Part shown: in pieces, positions 34,328 through 42,380 of the stretch
How the letters are laid out: every line of letters starts with the position of its first letter
How positions within the stretch are numbered: the stretch's first letter is position 1
DNA from: Actinomycetota bacterium
Lineage (GTDB): Bacteria > Actinomycetota > UBA4738 > HRBIN12
Reading direction: 5' to 3'
Assembly: GCA_026003015.1 (NCBI GenBank)
Contig: BPGL01000001.1
Location: 252,922-316,921 of the forward strand
DNA length: 64,000 bases
Translations under genes and position numbers: made by a program
Notes under the pieces: model-generated
The model's input: the letters and a program-made list of their open reading frames with translations, nothing else
The model's database searches: none
Told to the model about the DNA's origin: nothing

Positions 34328-34999
34328 ATGCCCGCGCTGATGATGGATGAGGTCCGCAAGGTCTACGGTTCGGGGGAGCAGGCGGTGGTGGCCCTCGACG
34401 GGGTCTCGCTCGAGGTCGGCGACGACGAGCTCCTCGCCCTCGTCGGTCCCTCGGGGTCGGGCAAGACGACGTTGCTGTCGATCGCCGGTGGGCTGCTCCG
34501 CCCGACCGATGGAGCCGTCCAGGTGGGCCCGCACCGGATCGAGTCCTACGGTCCCCGGGAGCTCACGCGCTTCCGTCGCACGGCGGTCGGGTTCGTCTTC
34601 CAAGGGGTGAACCTCGTGCCCTTCCTCACCGCGCGGGAGAACCTGCTCGTCGCGGCCGAGATCGCCGGGGTCGAGCGACGCCGCGCCCGCGCCCGGGCCG
34701 AGCAGCTCCTGGGGGAGCTGGGGTTGGCCGGCAAGGAGGACCGGTTGCCGGCGCGGTTGTCGGGCGGGGAGCGCCAGCGCGTCGCGATCGGTCGGGCGCT
34801 CATGAACGAACCGGCGCTCGTGCTGTTCGACGAGCCGACATCGTCGCTGGACAGCCGCCTCGGCGCCCAGGTGATGGAGCTGATCCGGGCCGAGGTCAAG
34901 GGGCGGGGGACCGCGGCGGTGGTCGTCACCCACGACCTGCCGATGACGCGCTATGCGGACCGGGTGGTCGAGATCCACGACGGGCGCCTGGTGACCTGA
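34328..34999 (+). CDS. ABC transporter ATPase (LolD/DevA type)
   Basis: 223 residues. Walker A GPSGSGKTT (about residues 39-47), Q-loop FVFQGVNLVPF, signature [16 protein letters not shown], Walker B VLFDEPTSSLDS, H-loop VVTHD. Length and signatures fit exporters that act on FtsX-type permeases. ATG 34328 is two bases after the second permease. The order permease-permease-ATPase forms a complete exporter. Confidence 0.93.
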   Translation: MPALMMDEVRKVYGSGEQAVVALDGVSLEVGDDELLALVGPSGSGKTTLLSIAGGLLRPTDGAVQVGPHRIESYGPRELTRFRRTAVGFVFQGVNLVPFLTARENLLVAAEIAGVERRRARARAEQLLGELGLAGKEDRLPARLSGGERQRVAIGRALMNEPALVLFDEPTSSLDSRLGAQVMELIRAEVKGRGTAAVVVTHDLPMTRYADRVVEIHDGRLVT

Positions 35000-35011
35000 T
35001 CCGCGGTCGGC

Positions 35012-35024
35012 CGCCCTCCGGGCG
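35012..35024 (+). terminator. Small GC hairpin after the ABC operon
   Basis: CGCCC-TCC-GGGCG, 12 bases after the ATPase stop; no T-run, so only weak terminator evidence. Confidence 0.3.
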
Positions 35025-35169
35025 CCGGGCCTGTCGGTCCGTTGACGAGACCCGCTCAAGCTGCGCCTTTGCATCGACGGCCATGTCGTGCTGACGGACC
35101 CCTGGCGGGCCTTCTCGAGGCGGTGGGAACCAGCCGTCGGGCCCGGTGGAGGCCGGAGGGGGGTGTCCG

Positions 35170-36046
35170 ATGCGTCGCTTCGTGATCACGTCCGCGGCGG
35201 CATCGCTGATCGTGACGCTGCTCGTGCCCGGGTCCGCGCAGGCGGTCGGGGGTGGGGTCGTGGGCGGTCCTGAAGTGCAAGCTCGCCCACCACGCCTCGG
35301 ACGACCCGATCGTGTTCCCGGGCCAGCCCGGGGGGTCGCACCTGCACTCGTTCTTCGGTGCCCGCGACGCCAACGCGTTCTCCACGTACGAGTCGATGCG
35401 CGCCGGGGGGACGACCTGCCCGCTCTCAGCCGACACCGCCGGCTACTGGGTCCCGACCCTGCGCGCTCCGACGGGTGAGCCCGCCCACGTGAAGGTGCTG
35501 AACGTCTACTACCGCGCGCCGACCGGCGTCTCGGTGCGGCCCTTCCCGCCGGACCTTCGGATCGTCGCGGGGGGCGATACGTTCAACCCGCCGGATCCCA
35601 CGGCGTCGCAGCGCTCGCTGTCGTGGAGCTGCGTCGATCGCGGTCCGTTCTTCACCTCCCCGCCAACGTGCACGCAGGGCGCCGTGCGGGCGCACATCCA
35701 CTTCCCGAGCTGCCTCGCGGCCGACCTGCCGACCGACTCGCCCGACCACCGTTCCCACATGGTGTACGGGTCGCGCGCGCTCTACGGGACGACGTGGTGT
35801 CCCTCGGGCTACGTGCCCGTGCCGAGGGTGACGTATCACGTCGTGTACGGGATCACCGACGGCGCCGGGTACCGGCTCTCCTCGGACATGGACTCCGTCG
35901 AGGGCGGACGGACCCTCCACGCGGACTTCTGGAACACCTGGGACCAGGCCGTCCTGGAGTTCCTGGTGGAGCGCTGCCTGAACGCGGGCGAGAACTGCAA
36001 GTCGATGACGGACGACGAGCTCGTCGCTCTCGGCTGGACGGGGTGA
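35170..36046 (+). CDS. Secreted DUF1996-domain protein, frame broken in a G-run
   Basis: ATG 35170 opens a signal peptide (MRRFVITSAAASLIVTLLVP, then GSAQA). The run of four G at 35254-35257 has one base too many; removing it joins AVGGG to SWAVLKCKLAHHASDDPIVF and on to the DUF1996 core (PGGSHLHSFFGARDANAFST, DTAGYWVPTL, HIHFPSC, SHMVYG), ending at TGA 36044-36046, about 291 residues. The domain is widespread in fungal and actinobacterial secreted proteins; its role is not established. Conserved His pairs (HLH, HIH) suggest metal binding (inference). Confidence 0.8.
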
Positions 36047-36050
36047 GGGG

Positions 36051-36069
36051 CGCGACCCACCGGGTCGCG
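36051..36069. terminator. Bidirectional hairpin between convergent genes
   Basis: CGCGACCC (36051-36058), loop ACC, GGGTCGCG (36062-36069): a perfect 8-bp stem in the 26-base gap between the DUF1996 stop and the small opposite-strand gene stop. Confidence 0.55.
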
Positions 36070-36072
36070 GCC

Positions 36073-36192
36073 CTACGCCTCCTCGCCGCGCCGACCCTGG
36101 AGCGCGACCACGGCCGCGGTCCACAGGGCGAGCGGCACGGCGGATAGCACGCCGAGGAACACCAGGTAGCCGAGCAGCTCGATCACGACCAT
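36073..36192 (-). CDS. 39-residue single-helix membrane protein
   Basis: On the minus strand GGGAGGAGG lies seven bases before ATG 36192, giving MVVIELLGYLVFLGVLSAVP, then LALWTAAVVALQ and a charged tail RGEEA. The helix covers roughly residues 3-33. A strong ribosome site and clear amphiphilic layout support a real small protein. A longer upstream extension in the same frame would be Arg-rich and lacks a ribosome site. Function unknown. Confidence 0.6.
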   Translation of the reverse strand: MVVIELLGYLVFLGVLSAVPLALWTAAVVALQGRRGEEA

Positions 36193-36302
36193 CGCGCGGC
36201 CTCCTCCCTCGTCGGGACGTCGTCGGGCATCGTAGCGCCCCTTGCGCGGTGCGCCTCGGCCGTGCGACACTCGAGCCGGCTCCGGGTCGACGCCCGGGGT
36301 TG

Positions 36303-36335
36303 GACGGCGGCGCGACGCGGGCACGCGCCGCCGTC
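36303..36335. terminator. 12-bp perfect stem-loop upstream of tRNA-Val
   Basis: GACGGCGGCGCG (36303-36314), nine-base loop, CGCGCCGCCGTC (36324-36335), followed by GCCTTGTT. It lies in the 245-base stretch 36193-36437, which otherwise shows no gene. Could end transcripts coming from either side. Confidence 0.45.
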
Positions 36336-36437
36336 GCCTTGTTCGAGCGGCGCACGCCGTCTCGCCCGAGCGCGCGCTCGTGTTCCCCGTGCGGCCGAGC
36401 CCGCGCAACCTGGCGCTTGCTATCGTGGTCGCACCTC

Positions 36438-36509
36438 GGGCGCGTAGCTCAGCGGGAGAGCGCTCGCCTCACACGCGAGAGGCCGCTGGTTCGATCCCAG
36501 CCGCGCCCA
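36438..36509 (+). tRNA. tRNA-Val (anticodon CAC)
   Basis: Acceptor GGGCGCG/CGCGCCC, anticodon stem CTCGC/GCGAG with loop CTCACAC, T-arm with TGGTTCGATCCCA. CCA not encoded. A possible -10 TATCGT is at 36421-36426. Confidence 0.95.
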
Positions 36510-36569
36510 CCCGCGACGACTGCGCCCCGGGCCGTGACCGTCGACGCCCAGGACGAGGAGGAAGGCAGC

Positions 36570-37310
36570 ATGACCGTGGCGATCACGCGCGCCGCCGCGC
36601 GCGCGGCATCGGTCCGCAAGGTCTACGGCCGGGGCGACGCGGCGGTGGAAGCGCTGCGGGACGTGACCGTGGCCTTCGGGGAGGGTGAGTTCACCGCGAT
36701 CATGGGGCCGTCGGGTTCGGGCAAATCGACGCTGCTGCACTGCCTCGCAGGCCTCGACCGGCCGACCTCCGGGCAGGTGTTCATCGGCGACGTCGACCTC
36801 ACCACGCTCTCGGACCGCGCGCTCACCGATCTCCGTCGCGACCGGGTCGGGTTCGTCTTCCAGGCGTTCAACCTGATCCCGACGCTGTCGGCCGAGGAGA
36901 ACATCACGCTGCCGGTCGATATCGCCGGACGCAAGGTCGACCGCTCGTGGTTCGACCGGATCGTCGACACGGTCGGCCTGCGCGACCGGCTCCACCACCG
37001 ACCGGCGGAGCTGTCCGGGGGCCAGCAGCAGCGCGTCGCGGCGGCTCGGGCCCTCGTGTCGCGCCCGACGATCGTGTTCGCCGACGAGCCGACCGGCAAC
37101 CTGGACTCGCGCAGCGGCGAGGAGCTCCTCGGGTTCCTGCGCTCCGCGGTCGACGAGCACGGGCAGACGATCGTGATGGTCACCCACGACGCCCGTGCGG
37201 CGAGCCACGCCGACCGGGTGGTGTTCCTCGCCGACGGCGACGTGGTCGGCGAGATGCGGGAGCCAACGACCGAGCGGGTCCTCGACCACCTGAAGTCCCT
37301 CGGAGCCTGA
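36570..37310 (+). CDS. ABC transporter ATPase (MacB/LolD type)
   Basis: 246 residues: Walker [10 protein letters not shown] (about residues 45-53), Q-loop FVFQAFNLIPTL, signature LSGGQQQRVAAARALV, Walker B IVFADEPTGNLDS, H-loop MVTHDARAASHADR. ATG 36570 has GAGGAGGAAGG just upstream. The partner permease begins two bases after its stop. It lies 60 bases after tRNA-Val(CAC), possibly sharing its transcript. Confidence 0.94.
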   Translation: MTVAITRAAARAASVRKVYGRGDAAVEALRDVTVAFGEGEFTAIMGPSGSGKSTLLHCLAGLDRPTSGQVFIGDVDLTTLSDRALTDLRRDRVGFVFQAFNLIPTLSAEENITLPVDIAGRKVDRSWFDRIVDTVGLRDRLHHRPAELSGGQQQRVAAARALVSRPTIVFADEPTGNLDSRSGEELLGFLRSAVDEHGQTIVMVTHDARAASHADRVVFLADGDVVGEMREPTTERVLDHLKSLGA

Positions 37311-37312
37311 GG

Positions 37313-39862
37313 GTGTTCCGGGCCACCTGGCGGAGCCTGCTCGCGCGCAAGCTGCGGCTCCTGCTCACCGCAGGCTCGATCGTCCTGGGCGTCGGGTTCG
37401 TCGCCGGCACCTACGTCCTGACCGACACGATGAACGCGGCGTTCGAGGAGCTGTTCGCGCGGGCCGCCTCCGGCGCCGACCTCGTCGTGCGCTCGCGCCA
37501 GGCCTTCGAGGACATCGCGGCCGGGCCGGGGACCGGGGCCACCGAGGAGCGCCGCCCGATCCCCGAGGCGCTGCTCGAGGAGATCGCCTCCGTCCCCGGC
37601 GTCGAGATCGCGGCCGGCGACGTGAGCGGCGCCGCCTCGATCGTGGACCCCGACTCCGACGAGGTGCTGGGCGGTCTCGGTCCGCCGACGATCGGGACGA
37701 ACTGGACGGCTCTGGCCGACGCGGTCCTCACGGTGCGCGAGGGCCGGCCGCCCGACGGCCCCGGCGAGGTGGCGATCGACGCGGGCAGCGCCCGCACGGG
37801 GGAGATCGGGATCGGGGATCGCGTGCCGATCCTCACGGGGACCGGGCGCGAGGTCTTCGAGGTCGTGGGGATCCTCGGGTTCGGCCCGGCTGACAACCTG
37901 GGCGGTGCGACGCTCGCCGTCTTCGACACCGAGACGGCGCAGCGGCTCCTCGACAAGGAGGGCGTCTACGACACGATCACGGTCAAGGCCGAGGAGGATG
38001 TCGACCCGGTCGCTCTCCGTGCCGCGATCCAGGCGCGCCTGCCGAAGGGCCTGGAGACCGTGAGCTCGACCGACGTCGCCGACGAGAACGCGCAGGCGCT
38101 CCGCGAGGGACTCGGGTTCTTCCGCACCGCGCTTTTGGTCTTCGCCGCCGTCGCCCTGTTCGTCGGGGGCTTCCTGATCCTCAACACCTTCTCGATCATC
38201 GTCGCCCAGCGGACCCGCGAGCTCGCGCTGCTCAGGACGCTCGGCGCGACGCGCGCGCAGGTCCTGGGCTCGGTCGTCGTCGAGGCGGCGATCGTCGGGG
38301 TCCTGGCCTCGGCCGTCGGGGTCGGCGCGGGCGTGGGGATCGCGATCGGGCTTCGGGGGCTCCTCGGCGCGTTCGGGATCGACCTGCCGACCACGGCGAT
38401 CCAGCTCGAGCCCCGCACGGTCGTCGTGTCGATCGCGGTCGGGCTGGGGGTGACGATCCTCGCCGCCGTCTTGCCCGCGCGCCACGCCGCGCGGGTCGCG
38501 CCGCTGCAGGCGCTGCGCGACACCGCGGCCGAGGCGTCCGGGAGCCTCGCGCGCCGAGCCCTCCTCGGGGGGGCGGCCGCGCTCGCGGGCGTCGGGGCGC
38601 TCGCCGTCGGGCTGTTCGGGTCGCCGTCGAACCCGGCCGTGGTCGTTGGCGTCGGGGCGGCGCTCACGTTCGCCGGGGTCGCCGTCTGGTCGCCGTTCCT
38701 CGCCCGGCCGGTCGCCGGGGCCCTTGGCGCGCCGTTCGAGCGGCGCAGCGTGCCGGCGCGCCTGGGGCGGGAGAACGCACGGCGGAACCCCCGTCGCACG
38801 GCCGCAACGGCCTCGGCGCTCATGATCGGGCTGGGGCTCGTGTCGATGGTGGCGATCCTCGCAGCGTCGCTCAAGGCCTCGCTCGACGAGGCCCTTCGCA
38901 AGACGCTCAAGGCCGACCTCACGCTCTCGACGACCTCGTTCACGCCGTTCTCGCCGGCGGTCGCCCGGCGCGTGGCGGCCCTCCCCGAGGTCGGGGCGGT
39001 CGGGACCTTCCGCCAGGCCGGGTTCAAGGTCGACGGCGACACGAGTTTCCTCACCGGACTCGACCCCTCGACGGTGGAGGCGGTGACCTCGCTGGGCGTG
39101 TCGGCGGGGTCGCTCGCCGATCTGCGCGGCGACGCGATCGCGGTCGCCAGCGACGTGGCCACCGAACGCGGCTGGTCGGTCGGGGATCGCGTCCCGGCGG
39201 CGTTCCCGTCGGTCGGGGAGCGCCCCCTGCGGATCGTGGCGATCTACGACGAGGATCGGCTCGTCGGCGACTACGTCGTCCCGCTCGAGACCTACGAGGA
39301 CCTCTACGTCGAGCAGCTCGACGCCTTCGTGCTCGTTCGCGCGGCCGAGGGGGTCGCGACCGACGAGGCGCGCCGAGCGGTCGAGGCGGCGGTGGTGGGG
39401 TTCCCCAACGTCGACGTCCAGGACCAGGCGGCGTTCCGGGAGAAGCAGGCGGCCTTCATCGACCAGCTGCTCGGGCTCGTCACCGCGCTGCTCATGATGG
39501 CGATCGTGATCGCGCTGTTCGGCATCGTGAACACCCTCGGTCTGTCGATCTACGAGCGCACGCGGGAGCTCGGGCTGCTGCGGGCCGTGGGGATGAGCCG
39601 GGCCCAGGTCCGACGGATGATCCGCTGGGAGGCGGTGATCATCGCGGTGTTCGGCGCGCTGCTCGGGCTCGCCGTGGGGATCGGCTTCGGCTGGGCCCTG
39701 CGCCGGGCCCTCGAGCCGGAGGGCGTCACGAGGCTCGCGCTGCCGGCGGCCCAGCTGGGCGCCTACCTCGCCGCCGCGGCGCTCGCCGGCGTGCTCGCCG
39801 CGGTGTGGCCGGCGCGGCGGGCCTCTCGGCTGGACGTGCTCGCCTCGATCGCCTACGAGTGA
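37313..39862 (+). CDS. Large FtsX-family ABC permease with two FtsX modules
   Basis: 849 residues. Module 1: helix at about 15-40, external domain, three helices about 265-410 with RTRELALLRTLGATRAQVLG. Two extra central helices follow (about 425-475), then module 2 with its own external domain (about 520-700), three helices from about 720, and ERTRELGLLRAVGMSRAQVR. The tail is PARRASRLDVLASIAYE. This duplicated-FtsX layout is common in actinobacterial exporters thought to move lipids, peptides or lipoproteins. The start is GTG 37313. Confidence 0.92.
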   Translation: MFRATWRSLLARKLRLLLTAGSIVLGVGFVAGTYVLTDTMNAAFEELFARAASGADLVVRSRQAFEDIAAGPGTGATEERRPIPEALLEEIASVPGVEIAAGDVSGAASIVDPDSDEVLGGLGPPTIGTNWTALADAVLTVREGRPPDGPGEVAIDAGSARTGEIGIGDRVPILTGTGREVFEVVGILGFGPADNLGGATLAVFDTETAQRLLDKEGVYDTITVKAEEDVDPVALRAAIQARLPKGLETVSSTDVADENAQALREGLGFFRTALLVFAAVALFVGGFLILNTFSIIVAQRTRELALLRTLGATRAQVLGSVVVEAAIVGVLASAVGVGAGVGIAIGLRGLLGAFGIDLPTTAIQLEPRTVVVSIAVGLGVTILAAVLPARHAARVAPLQALRDTAAEASGSLARRALLGGAAALAGVGALAVGLFGSPSNPAVVVGVGAALTFAGVAVWSPFLARPVAGALGAPFERRSVPARLGRENARRNPRRTAATASALMIGLGLVSMVAILAASLKASLDEALRKTLKADLTLSTTSFTPFSPAVARRVAALPEVGAVGTFRQAGFKVDGDTSFLTGLDPSTVEAVTSLGVSAGSLADLRGDAIAVASDVATERGWSVGDRVPAAFPSVGERPLRIVAIYDEDRLVGDYVVPLETYEDLYVEQLDAFVLVRAAEGVATDEARRAVEAAVVGFPNVDVQDQAAFREKQAAFIDQLLGLVTALLMMAIVIALFGIVNTLGLSIYERTRELGLLRAVGMSRAQVRRMIRWEAVIIAVFGALLGLAVGIGFGWALRRALEPEGVTRLALPAAQLGAYLAAAALAGVLAAVWPARRASRLDVLASIAYE

Positions 39863-39923
39863 TGCCGGGGCGCCCCGGGAAGGCAGGCCGAGCCCGCACC
39901 GGCACCGCGCGCTCGCGGGCTCC

Positions 39924-39929
39924 TATGAT
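39924..39929 (+). promoter_or_regulatory. -10 box directly before thrS
   Basis: TATGAT ends nine bases before the thrS ATG, so transcription would begin about three bases before the start codon. No matching -35 is obvious. Confidence 0.4.
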
Positions 39930-39938
39930 GGTCGCCCC

Positions 39939-41867
39939 ATGCCGCGCGTCCAGCTCCCCGACGGCCCGGTCGAGCTCCCGGACGGGGAGCCGGTCGGCTC
40001 CGTGCTGCCGCCGACCTCGATCGCGGCCCGCGTCGACGGGGTGCTGCGGGACCTCGCGTTCGTGCCGACCGGGGAGGCCATCGTCGAGCCCGTGCGGCCC
40101 GAGGACCCCGACGGCCTGCGGATCCTGCGTCACTCGAGCGCGCACGTGCTCGCGCGGGCCTGCTGTGACCTGTTCCCCGGCACCCGCTACGCGATCGGAC
40201 CGCCGACCGACGACGGCTTCTACTACGACCTCGAGCTGCCGACGCCCGTAGGGGTCGAGGACCTCGCGAGGATCGAGGCCCGGATGCGCGAGCTCGTCGC
40301 GGCGGACGAGCCGTTCGTGCGCGAGGACGTCTCCCGGGCCGAGGCCCGCGAGCGCCTCGCCGCCCAGCCCTACAAGGTGGAGATCCTCGAGAAGATCGGG
40401 CAGGAGGCCGGGGAGGTCGGCGCCGGCGAGACGGTGTCGCTGTACCGGAACGGCGACTGGGTCGACCTGTGCGAGGGGCCCCACGTCCCCTCGACCGGGC
40501 GCCTCGGAGCGTTCCGACTGACGAAGCTCGCCGGGGCGTACTGGCGGGGCGACGAGTCGCGCCCGATGCTCACCCGGATCTACGGGACCGCCTGGGCGAG
40601 CGACGACGACCTCGCTCGGCACCTCGAGCGTCTGGCCGAGGCCGAGCGCCGCGACCACCGCAAGCTCGGCCAGCAGCTCGACCTCTTCTCGTTCCCCGAG
40701 GAGCTCGGGCCGGGCCTGGCCGTGTGGCACCCGCGCGGGGGGATCGTGCGCAAGGAGCTCGAGGACTTCGTGCGCGAGCTGCACCTCGCCCGCGGCTACG
40801 AGCTGGTCGTCACGCCGCACCTGGCCCGTCGGACGCTGTGGGACACGAGCGGCCACACGGCGAAGTACGCCGAGACGATGTTCCCCGAGATGGTCCGCGA
40901 CGAGGCCGCGTACTTCGTCAAGCCGATGAACTGCCCGTTCCACGTGCTGATCTACAAGTCCGCGGTCCGCTCCTACCGGGAGCTGCCGATGCGCCTGTCC
41001 GAGCTCGGGACGGTCTACCGCTACGAACGGGTGGGAACGCTGCACGGGCTGCTGCGCGCCCGCGGGCTGACGCAGGACGACTCGCACATCATCTGCCGCG
41101 AAGATCAACTCGTCGAGGAGATCCTGGGCGTGTTCGATCTCACCCTGGAGATCCACCGGACGTTCGGGTTCGTCGACCCGGTCGTGAACCTCTCGACCCG
41201 GCCGGGACAGGCGATCGGGGACCAGGCGATGTGGGCCAAGGCGATCGAGGCGCTCACCGCGGCCTTGGACCGAAGCGGCCTCGCCTACACGGTCGCGGAG
41301 GGAGAGGGGGCGTTCTACGGGCCGAAGGTGGACTTCCACTTCCACGACGCGATCGGTCGGCTGTGGCAGCTCACGACGGTTCAGTGCGACTTCGCGCTGC
41401 CCGAGCGGTTCGACATGACCTACACGGGGGAGGACAACGAGCGCCACCGGCCCGTGATGATCCACCGCGCGATCCTGGGATCGCTCGAGCGGTTCTGCGG
41501 GGTCCTGATCGAGCACTACGCGGGAGCCTTCCCGCTGTGGCTCGCGCCCGAGCAGCTGCGCCTCGTTCCCGTTGCCGACCGACACGTCCCCGCCTGCCGC
41601 GAGCTGGCCCAGCGGGCGCGCGCTGCGGGGCTGCGCGCCCACGTCGACGAGACGAGCGCGTCGGTCGGCAAGAAGATCCGTGCCGCGCAGCTGCTCCGCT
41701 CGCCCTACGTCGTCGTCGTCGGCGACCGCGACCTCGAGGCCGGCACGTACACCGTGCGCGACCGCGAGGGCACCGAGTGGCCCGGCGTGGACTTCGACCG
41801 TCTGGTCGATGCGCTCGTCGAGGAGGTCGCCTCGCGACGGCTCGAGCAGACCCGCTTCGGGGGCTGA
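39939..41867 (+). CDS. thrS: Threonine--tRNA ligase
   Basis: 642 residues. N-terminal TGS domain (residues 1-60), editing domain with HSSAHVLARA, and YAIGPPTDDGFYYD. The class II core has MNCPFHVLIYKS (zinc Cys), RYERVGTLHGLLRARGLTQDDSHI and motif 3 HRAILGSLERF; an anticodon-binding domain (about 540-640) follows. It charges tRNA-Thr. No shine-dalgarno is seen but a -10 box lies at the start. It opens the cluster with HIT, CDP-alcohol and PIM genes, as in Mycobacterium. Confidence 0.97.
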   Translation: MPRVQLPDGPVELPDGEPVGSVLPPTSIAARVDGVLRDLAFVPTGEAIVEPVRPEDPDGLRILRHSSAHVLARACCDLFPGTRYAIGPPTDDGFYYDLELPTPVGVEDLARIEARMRELVAADEPFVREDVSRAEARERLAAQPYKVEILEKIGQEAGEVGAGETVSLYRNGDWVDLCEGPHVPSTGRLGAFRLTKLAGAYWRGDESRPMLTRIYGTAWASDDDLARHLERLAEAERRDHRKLGQQLDLFSFPEELGPGLAVWHPRGGIVRKELEDFVRELHLARGYELVVTPHLARRTLWDTSGHTAKYAETMFPEMVRDEAAYFVKPMNCPFHVLIYKSAVRSYRELPMRLSELGTVYRYERVGTLHGLLRARGLTQDDSHIICREDQLVEEILGVFDLTLEIHRTFGFVDPVVNLSTRPGQAIGDQAMWAKAIEALTAALDRSGLAYTVAEGEGAFYGPKVDFHFHDAIGRLWQLTTVQCDFALPERFDMTYTGEDNERHRPVMIHRAILGSLERFCGVLIEHYAGAFPLWLAPEQLRLVPVADRHVPACRELAQRARAAGLRAHVDETSASVGKKIRAAQLLRSPYVVVVGDRDLEAGTYTVRDREGTEWPGVDFDRLVDALVEEVASRRLEQTRFGG

Positions 41868-41873
41868 GGCCGC

Positions 41874-42365
41874 GTGGAGCGCCTCTGGAGTCCCTGGCGG
41901 ATGGCCTACATCCAGCAGGCCAAAGAGGAGCCGTCCCCCGACGCGGGGTGCCTGTTCTGTCGGATCGCGGACGGTTCGGAGGGCGAGCGCGTGCTCGCGC
42001 GCGACGAGCTCGCCTACGTCGTCGTGAACCGCTACCCCTACAACCCGGGGCACCTGCTCGTCGTGACGGTGCGCCACGTGGGAGCCCTCGAGGAGGTGAC
42101 CGACGCCGAGCACCTCGCGCTGATGCGCCTGGTCGCGCGGTCGGTCTCGGCGCTCGAGCGGGCCTCGGAGCCGCACGGGTTCAACCTCGGGATGAACCTC
42201 GGGCGCGTCGCCGGCGCCGGCGTCCCCGATCACCTGCACTGGCACGTCGTTCCTCGTTGGAGCGGCGACACGAACTTCATGCCGGTGCTGGGCCAGACAC
42301 GCGTGTTGCCCGAGCTCGTCGAGGAGACGTGCGCCCGGCTCGCTCCCTACTTCGAGGGCGCCTGA
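41874..42365 (+). CDS. HIT-family hydrolase/phosphorylase (AP4A phosphorylase-like)
   Basis: 163 residues. WSPWRMAYIQQAKE, GCLFCRI and the triad-type HLHWHVVPRW (about residues 122-131) place it with the actinobacterial HIT proteins of the Rv2613c type, which act on diadenosine tetraphosphate. The start is GTG 41874, six bases after thrS; same order as in mycobacteria. Catalytic His is present. Confidence 0.92.
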   Translation: MERLWSPWRMAYIQQAKEEPSPDAGCLFCRIADGSEGERVLARDELAYVVVNRYPYNPGHLLVVTVRHVGALEEVTDAEHLALMRLVARSVSALERASEPHGFNLGMNLGRVAGAGVPDHLHWHVVPRWSGDTNFMPVLGQTRVLPELVEETCARLAPYFEGA

Positions 42366-42380
42366 GCCGGCCGCGCCGCC

